From contig CAIMUZ010000216.1 in assembly GCA_903844775.1 (NCBI GenBank), positions 1 through 35,813 of the forward strand: DNA of 35,813 bases. The letters run 5' to 3'. The position numbers and the translations under genes were made by a program. Of this stretch, positions 1 to 8,021 are shown piece by piece; within the stretch, counting starts at the first letter, position 1, and each line of letters opens with the position of its first letter. The stretch comes from an uncultured Burkholderiales bacterium (GTDB lineage Bacteria; Pseudomonadota; Gammaproteobacteria; Burkholderiales; Burkholderiaceae_C). The notes under the pieces were generated by a model. The model ran no database searches. It saw only the letters and a list, made by a program, of their open reading frames with translations, and was not told where the DNA came from.

Positions 1-1541
1 ATCCATTCGCCTCGGCAAAGGCCATCGCCATGTTCGCCGCTGTAGGCGCCTTTGAACTTTCTGACCAGTGCGCTGGCTTCCTCTGCGATGGCGCGCATTT
101 TGAGGGGGCCATCACGGCGCATGTCCAAAATTGGACGCACATGCAATGTGCCCACGGAGGCATGGGCATACCAAGTGCCTTTGGTGCCGTGTTTTTGAAA
201 GACCTGTGTCAATGCATCGGTGTACTCTGCTAAGTGCTCTAAAGGTACGGCACAGTCTTCAATGAAGCTGACGGGTTTGCCATCGCCCTTCAAGCTCATC
301 ATGATGTTGAGGCCCGCTTTGCGAACTTCCCATAGATTTTTTTGCGGTGCATCGTCGATCATTTCAACGACACTGTTGGGCAAGCCTATGTCGCCCATGA
401 GCGACACCAACTGTTTCAATTCGCGTTTCAGTTTTTCTTTGTCTGAGCCTGCAAACTCGACCAACAAAATAGCCTCGGGTTCGCCAATGATGGCGGTGCG
501 TATGGTCGGCTCGAAGGCTGGAATTTTCAAGGACAAGTCAATCATGGTTCGATCGACCAACTCGACGGCAGTCAAAGAACCGTTGCCCAGCTTCACAATG
601 TGCTGCGCAGAATCCATGGCTTTGTGAAAGCTATTGAAGTTGACCACACCCAAGACCTTGGCCGTGGGAAGCTCACTGAGCTTCAAGGTGAGCGATTGGG
701 TCATGGCCAATGTGCCTTCACTGCCCACCAACAAATGCGACAAATTCACTTTGCCATCGTGGGTGTAGGGCCGCACGTTTTGGTTGTCAAAAATGTCCAA
801 GTTGTAGCCTGCCACGCGTCTTAAAATTTTGGGCCAATGGGTTTGAAGTTCTGCTTCATGGTGGACGGCCAGTTGCTTCACAAACTCGCCGATTTCCTTG
901 ACACGTCCTGTGCTGTTTTCAAATTGTGAAAAATCAAGCAAATCACCATTGCTCAGCCAAGCTTTGGCGCCCAATACGTTGTGAACCATGTTGCCATAGG
1001 CAATGGAGCGGCTGCCACACGAATTGTTACCCGCCATGCCCCCAAGCGTCGCTTGTGCACCGGTTGAAACATCGACAGGAAACCACACGCCATGTTTTTT
1101 GAGTGACGCATTCAGGCTGTCCAAGACCATGCCGGGTTGCACCTCTACCGTGCCCGCTTTGATGTCTAGATTGAGAATATTTCTAACATGCTTGCTGTGG
1201 TCTATGACCAATCCCACGCCGGTGGTTTGGCCGCATTGGCTGGTGCCGCCGCCTCTTGGAACGATGGGCACCTTCAAATCACGGCAGATGGCCATGGCGG
1301 TGGCAACTTCCTCGGCGTGTTTGGGCACAAACACACCCAGTGGTGTGACTTGGTAAATGGAAGCATCGGTGGCGTAACGGCCGCGGTCGGCGGCAGAAAA
1401 CAGCACTTCGCCTTGCGTTTCGGTTTTCAAGCGCTTGGCCAAAAGGCCGGCCACTTCGTTGCTGGCAGCGGCAACTTGCTCGTAAGTTTGAAGCGCTGTG
1501 TCTGTGGAAGTGGCTGCAGCCATAGTTGTAGTTGTGTTCAT
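1..1541 (-). CDS. FAD-linked oxidase (GlcD/DLD/YdiJ-like), 3' end cut by window
   Basis: FAD-dependent 2-hydroxyacid dehydrogenase of the vanillyl-alcohol-oxidase/PCMH fold, read from the reverse strand; only the first ~513 residues lie in the window. A glycine-rich FAD segment (PRGGGTSQCGQTTG, residues ~92-105) is followed by TLGGMAGNNSCGSRS (~162-176), the classic FAD_binding_4 signature. A FAD-oxidase C-terminal domain then runs to GEHGDGLCRGEW at the window edge. Family knowledge: this signature is typical of GlcD, D-lactate and D-2-hydroxyglutarate dehydrogenases. The wording of the motifs resembles the large Burkholderiales proteins that carry an extra C-terminal Fe-S module (YdiJ type), but that part is not visible. 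Start: ATG at 1541, with an in-frame ATG at 1523 as alternative and no strong ribosome site for either. It diverges from an aminotransferase that could use its 2-oxoacid product. The substrate cannot be read from sequence. Confidence 0.88.
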   Translation of the reverse strand, partial: MNTTTTMAAATSTDTALQTYEQVAAASNEVAGLLAKRLKTETQGEVLFSAADRGRYATDASIYQVTPLGVFVPKHAEEVATAMAICRDLKVPIVPRGGGTSQCGQTTGVGLVIDHSKHVRNILNLDIKAGTVEVQPGMVLDSLNASLKKHGVWFPVDVSTGAQATLGGMAGNNSCGSRSIAYGNMVHNVLGAKAWLSNGDLLDFSQFENSTGRVKEIGEFVKQLAVHHEAELQTHWPKILRRVAGYNLDIFDNQNVRPYTHDGKVNLSHLLVGSEGTLAMTQSLTLKLSELPTAKVLGVVNFNSFHKAMDSAQHIVKLGNGSLTAVELVDRTMIDLSLKIPAFEPTIRTAIIGEPEAILLVEFAGSDKEKLKRELKQLVSLMGDIGLPNSVVEMIDDAPQKNLWEVRKAGLNIMMSLKGDGKPVSFIEDCAVPLEHLAEYTDALTQVFQKHGTKGTWYAHASVGTLHVRPILDMRRDGPLKMRAIAEEASALVRKFKGAYSGEHGDGLCRGEW

Positions 1542-1644
1542 AGAGGACTGATTCAACGAGAGCTAGGGGTTTTTCCACATCAAGGAGATCTGAATTCCCG
1601 CTATTCTGTCGTCAAATTCAAATTAATTCTTAGGAATGTTTTAA

Positions 1645-2859
1645 ATGCTTCAGCTTGATTTCCATCCAACGGGCCGCCACTTCTTGCAGATACCGGGCCC
1701 TTCACCCGTTCCAGATCGAATTTTGCGGGCTATGAGTTTGCCGACCATTGACCACAGAGGCCCTGAATTTGGTGTTTTAGGTTTGAAACTGATGACCAAT
1801 ATGAAGGCCATTTTCAAGACGCAGCACCCCGTCATGATTTATCCAGCCTCAGGAACAGGGGCCTGGGAAGCTGCTCTGGTCAATACATTGAGTGCCGGTG
1901 ACCATGTCCTGATGTATGAGACCGGCCACTTTGCATCCTTGTGGTTCAAGTTAGCCGCTCGCTTGGGCGTTAAAGCAGAGTTGTTGGGATTGCCAGGTGC
2001 CGAGGGTTGGCGCCACGGCGTGGACGCCCAGAAAATAGAAGAGCGTTTGAAGCAAGACACATCTCACAGCATCAAGGCCGTGTGTGTGGTGCACAACGAA
2101 ACTTCGACCGGCGTGACGAGTGATATTGCAGCAGTGCGCCGAGCAATGGACAACGCCAAGCATCCTGCACTGCTCATGGTTGACACCATTTCAGGCTTGG
2201 CGTCAGCCGATTACAGGCATGACGAGTGGGGCGTTGATGTCACTGTCAGTGGTTCGCAAAAGGGTTTGATGCTGCCGCCTGGCATGAGCTTTAACGCGCT
2301 GTCACCCAAGGCCATTGAAGCCAGCAAAAAATCTACTTTACCCAAATCTTTTTGGGCTTGGGATGAGATGCTGGAGATCAACAAATCGGGCTACTACCCG
2401 TACACCCCCAATACCAATTTGATGTATGGGCTCAGTGAAGCTTGCGACATGATTTTGGGACAAGGCTTGGATGTCGTTTTCAAGCGCCACCTGCGCTGGG
2501 GTGAGGGCGTTCGTGCTGGTGTGCGTGCATGGGGCTTGCCCATTCAATGTGCCGACCCCGCCTTGTACTCGCCCATCCTGACGGGTGTCATGACCCCAGA
2601 AGGCATCGATGCAGACGCTGTGCGCAAAATCATTTATGAACGATTTGATTGTTCATTGGGAACCGGCCTGGGCAAAGTCAAAGGCAAGATGTTTCGCATT
2701 GGACATTTGGGCGATTGCAATGACCTGACCTTGATTGCTGCACTTTCTGCTTGCGAGATGGGCTTGAAGCTGAGTGGCGCTCAGCTCAAGGGCTCGGGTG
2801 TACAAGCCGCCATGGATTATTTTTCAGCCAACCCTGTTCCCGCTCTCATTCAAAATTGA
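1645..2859 (+). CDS. PLP aminotransferase, serine/alanine-glyoxylate type (class V)
   Basis: Class V PLP-dependent aminotransferase of 404 residues, the usual length for serine-glyoxylate or alanine-glyoxylate aminotransferases. The N-terminus has the family hallmark IPGPSPVPDRILRAM. PSGTGAWEAALVN is the phosphate-binding region, DTISGLAS holds the PLP-pyridine aspartate, and GSQKGLMLPPG places the Schiff-base lysine at K206. Known role of the family: transfer of an amino group from serine or alanine to glyoxylate or another 2-oxoacid in the cytosol, linking C2 metabolism to the serine cycle or photorespiration-like salvage. Start ATG 1645 has a TAGGA ribosome site nine bases upstream. The stop codon runs directly into the ribosome site of the TTT receptor gene (11-base gap), so the two are probably co-transcribed. 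The exact amino donor is not determinable. Confidence 0.9.
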   Translation: MLQLDFHPTGRHFLQIPGPSPVPDRILRAMSLPTIDHRGPEFGVLGLKLMTNMKAIFKTQHPVMIYPASGTGAWEAALVNTLSAGDHVLMYETGHFASLWFKLAARLGVKAELLGLPGAEGWRHGVDAQKIEERLKQDTSHSIKAVCVVHNETSTGVTSDIAAVRRAMDNAKHPALLMVDTISGLASADYRHDEWGVDVTVSGSQKGLMLPPGMSFNALSPKAIEASKKSTLPKSFWAWDEMLEINKSGYYPYTPNTNLMYGLSEACDMILGQGLDVVFKRHLRWGEGVRAGVRAWGLPIQCADPALYSPILTGVMTPEGIDADAVRKIIYERFDCSLGTGLGKVKGKMFRIGHLGDCNDLTLIAALSACEMGLKLSGAQLKGSGVQAAMDYFSANPVPALIQN

Positions 2860-2874
2860 AGGACACCCTCATGA
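2859..2874 (+). promoter_or_regulatory. Translation-initiation sequence, copy 1 (RBS of TTT receptor)
   Basis: AAGGACACCCTCATGA includes the AAGG ribosome site and the ATG at 2871. The identical 16-mer starts the TAXI receptor gene at 4983. It fixes the start of the TTT receptor gene at 2871 rather than any upstream in-frame codon inside the aminotransferase gene. Confidence 0.75.
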
Positions 2875-3848
2875 AACGCAGAACTCTCCTCCAAGCCACG
2901 GCCGCATCTGCAACGATACTGGCCGCGCCCATGATCAAGGCCCAAACTTTGCCATCGGGGCCTATTCGGATCGTGGTGGGTTTTCCACCAGGCGGCGGTA
3001 CCGACGCATTGGCCCGTGTGTTGGCCCAAAAACTGCAAGCCATGTGGAACATCACCATCGTGATTGACAACAAGGCAGGTGCAGCGGGTGTGATTGCCGC
3101 TGATTTTGTTGCCAAGCAGCCCGCAGATGGCAACACCTTGCTGATGGCGCACATCAACAGCCATGCCTTGGCGGTCAGTTTGCAACCCAAGCTGGGCTAC
3201 AACGTAGAGCGTGATTTTTCGCCCATTGGTTTGGTGGGCGTCACACCCAATTTGCTCATTTGCAATGAATCGCAGCCGGCTAAAAATGTGAAAGATTTGA
3301 TCGCCTTGTGCAAGCAAAACCCTGGCCGCATCAGCTTTGCATCTGCAGGCGGTGGTTCGGCACAGCACTTGGCCTTGGAAATGTTCAAACTGCGGGCAGG
3401 CATCGATGCCCTGCACGTGCCCTATAAAGGATCAGGCCCTGCGCTCACAGACTTGATCGGCGGTCAAGTTCAATATTGCTTTGAAACCATGACCTCTGCC
3501 ACGCCCCATGTGAAAAGTGGCAAAGCCATTGCGCTGGCGCAGACTCGAGCCAAACGCGCCAAAGGTCACCCCAATGTGCCCACCATGGACGAGCAAGGCT
3601 TTCCGGGTTTTGACGCCACCACCTGGTATGGCTTGGTGGGTCCTGGCCGCATGAATCCGTCTTTTGTGAAGCGCATCAATGAAGACATGAATCGCGTCAT
3701 GGCCATGCCCGACGTGATTGAAAAATTTGAGCAATATGGCGCAGAAGATGGTGGCGGTTCACCTGAGCGCTTTGCCGAATTCATGCGAAATGAAACTCAA
3801 AAGTGGGCCAAAGTTGTGAAAGATGCCAAGGTTCAAGTGGACTCTTAA
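2871..3848 (+). CDS. Tripartite tricarboxylate transporter (TTT) substrate-binding protein, Bug/TctC family
   Basis: Periplasmic solute receptor of the Bug/TctC family, 325 residues. The N-terminus MKRRTLLQATAASATILAAPMIKAQ is a twin-arginine-like export signal with cleavage expected after AQA/KAQ. The mature protein begins with PIRIVVGFPPGGGTDALARVLAQKL, the family's carboxylate-binding first loop, and continues with VIDNKAGAAGVIAADFV, the second conserved segment. No TctA or TctB membrane subunit is present in the window, so it is an orphan receptor, as is usual for the many Bug proteins of Burkholderiales. It sits 11 bases after the aminotransferase gene and shares its initiation sequence with the TAXI receptor. 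Likely ligand is a carboxylic acid related to that pathway; this is inference. Confidence 0.93.
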   Translation: MKRRTLLQATAASATILAAPMIKAQTLPSGPIRIVVGFPPGGGTDALARVLAQKLQAMWNITIVIDNKAGAAGVIAADFVAKQPADGNTLLMAHINSHALAVSLQPKLGYNVERDFSPIGLVGVTPNLLICNESQPAKNVKDLIALCKQNPGRISFASAGGGSAQHLALEMFKLRAGIDALHVPYKGSGPALTDLIGGQVQYCFETMTSATPHVKSGKAIALAQTRAKRAKGHPNVPTMDEQGFPGFDATTWYGLVGPGRMNPSFVKRINEDMNRVMAMPDVIEKFEQYGAEDGGGSPERFAEFMRNETQKWAKVVKDAKVQVDS

Positions 3849-3878
3849 AACCCTGGCAATCAGTTCAAGCTGAAGTTT

Positions 3879-4841
3879 CTAGATGGAAGCCCTGTCGATT
3901 TTCATTTCAAATCCCGCCTCTTTCATAGAGTTCAGCAATGCCAATTCCTGGGTTGCGTCCAATGAAACCAAGGGCGGACGGACTCGTTTCCAATCGCTTT
4001 CGCCAGTCACTTGAGCCACTGCAGCCTTCATGGCTGGAATCATGGGAAAGGCTGCAAACAGCGCGCGCACGACATCAAGTCGGTGTTGCTGTGCGTCAGC
4101 ATCGGTCGCTGTCCAGTTGCTGCAAAGCGAGGAAATGGCGGCCGGATTGACATTGGCGGTGGCGCTGATGCATCCCGCGCCACCCGCGCGCAGGGTTCGC
4201 ATCAAGAAATTCTCACTGCCGGCAAAGACTGAGAAGCCGCGATGCGAAAAACGTTCGATCATGGCGGCTGTATTCGACCACTGACCGCCGCTGTCTTTGG
4301 CGCCGGCAATGACGGGCCCGTATCGATTGATCAACTTCTCAATCAAGTCCATTGAAAAACCAATTTGGGACACGGGTGGAATGTGATAAAGATAAACACG
4401 CAAGTTCTTGTCGCCAACTCGCTCAATGACCTCGCTGAAAAAAGCGAACAAGCCATCGTCGCTGACACCTTTGTAATAGAACGGCGGCAGCACCAATACA
4501 TCCTGAACACCAGCGCTCAAACACGCTTGGGTGAGGCTGACCACGTCGGGCAAGGCGCAGCCACCCGTACCGGGCATCATGCGCCGTGGGTCAACCCCTT
4601 GGGCCACCAAGTACTGAACGAGATCAGAACGCTCACCCAGAGACAATGAATTGCCTTCAGAGTTCGTGCCAAAAACCGCCAAGCCAACGTTGCATTTCAA
4701 AAGCCAATGACATTGGGCGGCCAGGAGTTCCTTGTGCACCGAGAGGTCGGCATGGAAAGGGGTGAGGACTGGCGAAAGCACGCCCCGCATGGCTTTGCTG
4801 TCCGCATTGGCTGGTGTGGCATGGGTAGTTGGGGTGTTCAA
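3879..4841 (-). CDS. DapA/NAL-superfamily class I aldolase (dihydrodipicolinate synthase family)
   Basis: TIM-barrel class I lyase of the dihydrodipicolinate synthase/N-acetylneuraminate lyase superfamily. Visible features: RGVLSPVLTPFHAD near the N-terminus, the pyruvate-carboxylate loop FGTNSEGNSL, the conserved tyrosine in YLYHIPPVS, and the Schiff-base lysine in IAGAKDSGGQ. Such proteins outside lysine operons usually cleave or form 4-hydroxy-2-oxoacids; given the transporters on either side, a catabolic aldolase or dehydratase is more likely than true DapA, but this is inference. Start choice: TTG at 4841 preceded by GAAGGTCCCCCTC, which closely matches the initiation sequence of the two flanking receptor genes. 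ATG 4877 and TTG 4886 are longer alternatives without a good ribosome site, and ATG 4790 is a shorter one just before the barrel. Convergent with the TTT receptor gene, 30 bases apart. Confidence 0.87.
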   Translation of the reverse strand: MNTPTTHATPANADSKAMRGVLSPVLTPFHADLSVHKELLAAQCHWLLKCNVGLAVFGTNSEGNSLSLGERSDLVQYLVAQGVDPRRMMPGTGGCALPDVVSLTQACLSAGVQDVLVLPPFYYKGVSDDGLFAFFSEVIERVGDKNLRVYLYHIPPVSQIGFSMDLIEKLINRYGPVIAGAKDSGGQWSNTAAMIERFSHRGFSVFAGSENFLMRTLRAGGAGCISATANVNPAAISSLCSNWTATDADAQQHRLDVVRALFAAFPMIPAMKAAVAQVTGESDWKRVRPPLVSLDATQELALLNSMKEAGFEMKIDRASI

Positions 4842-4855
4842 GAGGGGGACCTTCA
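4842..4855 (-). promoter_or_regulatory. Ribosome-binding site supporting the TTG start of the DapA-family gene
   Basis: Read on the minus strand: TGAAGGTCCCCCTC followed by TTG. AAGG lies eight bases before the TTG, the same spacing and nearly the same bases as at 2859 and 4983. This is the main reason to prefer TTG at 4841 over the longer start codons. Confidence 0.5.
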
Positions 4856-4982
4856 AAGTTAGACGGAATGGACACATTTTAGCCAAGGCTAACCCAAAGC
4901 CATTCCGCAGAAATTAGGGTCTACCCCTCTTGAAAATCAGGCCATCAAGGGAGATGCTAGGGGAGGACTTCATTCAATATTC

Positions 4983-4998
4983 AAGGACACCCTCATGA
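4983..4998 (+). promoter_or_regulatory. Translation-initiation sequence, copy 2 (RBS of TAXI receptor)
   Basis: AAGGACACCCTCATGA, identical over 16 bases to positions 2859-2874. The similarity extends four bases upstream with one mismatch. It includes the ribosome site and the ATG at 4995. Confidence 0.75.
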
Positions 4999-5945
4999 GA
5001 CTCCTCCATTTGTTATCCTCTTTGGCGTTGCTGGCTAGCAGCAGTTTGATGGCTCAAAACATTTCCATTGCCACAGGTGGCACGGGCGGTGTGTATTACC
5101 CCATGGGGGGCGGCTTGGCCAATGTGCTGTCTAAGCACGTCTCTGGCATGCAGGCTACCGCTGAGGTCACGGGCGGCTCCGTAGACAACCTCAACTTGAT
5201 TGGAAGCGGTAAACCCTACGTGGCCTTTTCCATGGTGGACGCCGCTTTGGACGCAGCCAAGGGTCAGGAAAAATTCAAAGGCCGCAAAGTTGATGTTAAA
5301 ACCTTGCTGGTTCTTTACCCTAACCGCATGCACGTGGTAACGACTGAAGCCACAGGCATTAAATCGATGGCCGATTTAAAAGGGCGTCGTATTTCTGCAG
5401 GCAGCCCTGGCAGCGCCACCGAGGTCATGGCCTTCAGATTGATGGAAGGCGCAGGCATTGACCCCTTGAAAGACGTCACCCGTGAGCGCTTGGGTGTTGC
5501 TGAATCGGCCAATGCCTTGAAGGATAAGAAAATTGATGCGTTCTTCTGGGTAGGGGGACTGCCCACTGCAGCCGTCACCGACTTGGCCAGCTCGCCGGGC
5601 ATCAAAATTCGGATGATTGACCATGCAGATGCCGTTGCCGCCATGAACAAGAAATGGGGCAACTTGTATTACGCGGATGTCATACCGCAAAGCACTTATT
5701 CCGGCATGGGCGCAGACAACAAAATGGCCTCTGTTGCCAATATTCTGATTGCCAACGGCAACATGTCTGACGATCAGGCTTACAAAATTGTGAAAGCCAT
5801 TTTTGACCATCAAAAAGATTTGATTGCAGTTCATCAAGAGTACGCCAATGTCAAAATAGCGTCGCAGAAAAATGCTGCAACTTCTGTGCCTTTCCACCCG
5901 GGTGCCGAAAAGTTCATCAAAGAAAAAGGCGGAAAGCTTGACTGA
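4995..5945 (+). CDS. TAXI-family TRAP transporter solute-binding subunit
   Basis: Periplasmic receptor of a TRAP transporter, TAXI (TRAP-associated extracytoplasmic immunogenic) subtype, 316 residues. A hydrophobic signal peptide ends at SLMAQ (about residue 21). The mature protein starts NISIATGGTGGVYYPMGGGLANVL, the diagnostic TAXI motif. MADLKGRRISAGSPGSATEV and IDAFFWVGGLP are further conserved segments of the family. The gene overlaps the permease gene by 8 bases if the latter starts at TTG 5938, so the two are one operon. Substrate is unknown; characterised TAXI systems take up amino acids or organic acids. It diverges from the DapA-family gene. Confidence 0.95.
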   Translation: MRLLHLLSSLALLASSSLMAQNISIATGGTGGVYYPMGGGLANVLSKHVSGMQATAEVTGGSVDNLNLIGSGKPYVAFSMVDAALDAAKGQEKFKGRKVDVKTLLVLYPNRMHVVTTEATGIKSMADLKGRRISAGSPGSATEVMAFRLMEGAGIDPLKDVTRERLGVAESANALKDKKIDAFFWVGGLPTAAVTDLASSPGIKIRMIDHADAVAAMNKKWGNLYYADVIPQSTYSGMGADNKMASVANILIANGNMSDDQAYKIVKAIFDHQKDLIAVHQEYANVKIASQKNAATSVPFHPGAEKFIKEKGGKLD

Positions 5946-7944
5946 TCAGGTCACTGACACCCTCGACGCCGAAACTCGTCAGCGCGTCGAGGAACTGATT
6001 AAGGAAGAAGAGGGCGACGCCAACCAGTACAAAGGCTTTTTGGGTGTTGCCCTCACCATTGTGGCGGTCCTCATGTCTTTGTTTCATTTGTATGCCGCCT
6101 ACGCCATCGTTCCTGCTCAAGTATTGCGGACCACCCATGTCACCATGGTGTTGGTCTTCATCTTCTTAACCTTTCCCATTGCCGCACGCTTCAAAAATAG
6201 ATTGATGGTCTGGGACGTTGCGTTTGCCCTGCTGGCCGTGTCCACATTGGCCTATGCTTTGATGGGGGGCGATGATTTTACAGACCGCAATACTTTTCCA
6301 CTCACCATGGACATTGTTTTTGGTGGCATTCTCATCTTGCTTATTTTGGAAGCGCTGCGCCGGACCAATGGCTGGGTGTTGCTGACTGTCACAGTTTCAT
6401 TTTTGCTGTACGCCTTGTTTGGCAATTATTTGCCGGCGCCTTGGACGCACAAGGGCTATGAAGTATCGCGTTTGGTAGGCTTTATGTACATGACCCTTGA
6501 GGGTATTTTTGGAACAGCCGTCGATGTTTCTTCCACCTTGATTATTTTGTTCACCCTCTTCGGTGCATTTCTCCAATTCAGTGGCGCAGGCAAATTTTTC
6601 ATTGATTTTTCTTTCTCCATCATGGGCGGTAAAACCTCCAATGTCGGAAAGACGGTTGTCTTGTCTTCCTTTTTATTAGGCGGGCCTTCTGGCTCAGGTG
6701 TTGCGACCACTGTCACCGTAGGTGCCGTCGCACACGACATGTTGGCCAAAGCGGGCTATGAGAAAAACGCGGCTGGCGGCTTGTTGGCGGCGGGCGGATT
6801 GGGCGCCATTATCTCGCCGCCCGTGCTGGGTGCGGCCGCCTTTTTAATTGCTGAGTTTTTGAAAATTTCATACCTTGATGTGTTGCTCATGGCAACGGTG
6901 CCTACATTCTTGTTTTATTTGGGTCTCTACGTGATGGTCACCATCGACGCACGCAAATACAACATGAGTGAGCAAAGAATTGAGAGTATTGAAAGCGCAT
7001 GGTCCTTGACTAAAAAGTACTGGTTCCATTTCTTTTCACTGATCTCCATCGTGGTCTTCATGCTCATGGGGTTCTCGCCCAGCATGTCAGTGTTCTGGGC
7101 CACCGTAGCTTCTCTGTTCACCAGTTTCTTGCGTTCTGACGCCGCCATGGTTCCTTATGAGGCTTTTCAAGGGAAGGTGCCGTTCTGGAAAACGCTCTAT
7201 CTCTCTAAATTGACAGAAGCGTTGTCAGGTGGTTTCACGCAAGTGCTGTCCATTGCGGCCACTTGCGCTGGCGCCGGCCTCATCGTGGGTGTGGTCGTGT
7301 TGACAGGGCTGGGTTTGAAGTTCAGCGCCATTGTGCTTGACTATGCAGATGGCTCTCTTTTCTTAACGGCCTTGTTCACAGGTTTGGTGGTTTGGATCGT
7401 GGGTTTGGCGGTTCCCGTGACGGCCTCTTACATTATTTGCGCCGTGATTGCCGCACCCGCCATGATCAAATTGGGCGTGCCAGACTATGCAGCCCACATG
7501 TTTATTTTCTACTACGCTGTGCTGTCAGAGGTTTCTCCGCCTACAGCTTTGTCACCCTTCGCGGCCGCTGCAATCTGTAAAGGCGACCCCTACAAAACCA
7601 CATTTCAAAGTTGGAAATATGTGGCACCCGCCATTTTGGTGCCCTTTATCTTTGTGCTCGACCCGGCGGGTGTAGCCCTCCTTTTGATGGGCAACGTTAA
7701 GAATTTGGCCATGGCCAATTGGCCCGATATTGCTTGGATTGTGTTCACGGCATCAGCTGGCATTGTGGCCTTGGCAGGTGGCTTGCAAAACTGGTTTATT
7801 CTCAAAACAAATTTTGTTGAAAGATGGGTGCTGGTCGCATCGGGCGTTGCGCTAACATACCCATCAACAGTGGGGGATGTGGCTGGATTTGCGGGTCTGG
7901 CTTTGGTGATTCTGACCCAATGGTTGCGGCAGAAGAAGCTTTAA
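5938..7944 (+). CDS. TRAP transporter fused permease (DctQ-DctM, 4TM/12TM)
   Basis: Inner-membrane permease of 668 residues that fuses the small (about four helices, residues ~35-160) and large (about twelve helices) TRAP subunits, the normal partner of TAXI receptors. The large half contains GGPSGSGVATTVTVGAVAHDML and AAGGLGAIISPPVLGAAAFLIAEFL, and later EVSPPTALSPFAAAAICKGDP, all typical DctM/fused-permease motifs. Start choice: TTG 5938, preceded by AAGGCGGAAAGC and overlapping the receptor stop codon. GTG 5902 or ATG 5872 would reach 12-22 codons further into the receptor gene. A charged N-terminal helix (DTLDAETRQRVEELIKEEEG) precedes the first membrane span. Transport is presumably driven by a sodium gradient, as in the family. 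Confidence 0.93.
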   Translation: MTDQVTDTLDAETRQRVEELIKEEEGDANQYKGFLGVALTIVAVLMSLFHLYAAYAIVPAQVLRTTHVTMVLVFIFLTFPIAARFKNRLMVWDVAFALLAVSTLAYALMGGDDFTDRNTFPLTMDIVFGGILILLILEALRRTNGWVLLTVTVSFLLYALFGNYLPAPWTHKGYEVSRLVGFMYMTLEGIFGTAVDVSSTLIILFTLFGAFLQFSGAGKFFIDFSFSIMGGKTSNVGKTVVLSSFLLGGPSGSGVATTVTVGAVAHDMLAKAGYEKNAAGGLLAAGGLGAIISPPVLGAAAFLIAEFLKISYLDVLLMATVPTFLFYLGLYVMVTIDARKYNMSEQRIESIESAWSLTKKYWFHFFSLISIVVFMLMGFSPSMSVFWATVASLFTSFLRSDAAMVPYEAFQGKVPFWKTLYLSKLTEALSGGFTQVLSIAATCAGAGLIVGVVVLTGLGLKFSAIVLDYADGSLFLTALFTGLVVWIVGLAVPVTASYIICAVIAAPAMIKLGVPDYAAHMFIFYYAVLSEVSPPTALSPFAAAAICKGDPYKTTFQSWKYVAPAILVPFIFVLDPAGVALLLMGNVKNLAMANWPDIAWIVFTASAGIVALAGGLQNWFILKTNFVERWVLVASGVALTYPSTVGDVAGFAGLALVILTQWLRQKKL

Positions 7945-8021
7945 TTTTTGCCTGACTCAAGATAATGCGCCATCTGTCGATTAGAAGTCGTGGCTAAATA
8001 TTTGGGCCCTGCCCATTTGCA

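Noticed and set aside
1188-1658. 156-codon plus-strand open frame over the FAD-oxidase gene
   Set aside because: Complementary shadow of the conserved oxidase on the minus strand; its sequence has no family features and it lacks a ribosome site.
2751-2870. Longer start for the first TTT receptor
   Set aside because: The extension lies inside the aminotransferase gene; the signal peptide and ribosome site fix the start at 2871.
2850-3416. 188-codon minus-strand open frame in the TTT receptor gene
   Set aside because: Antisense shadow of a clear Bug-family gene.
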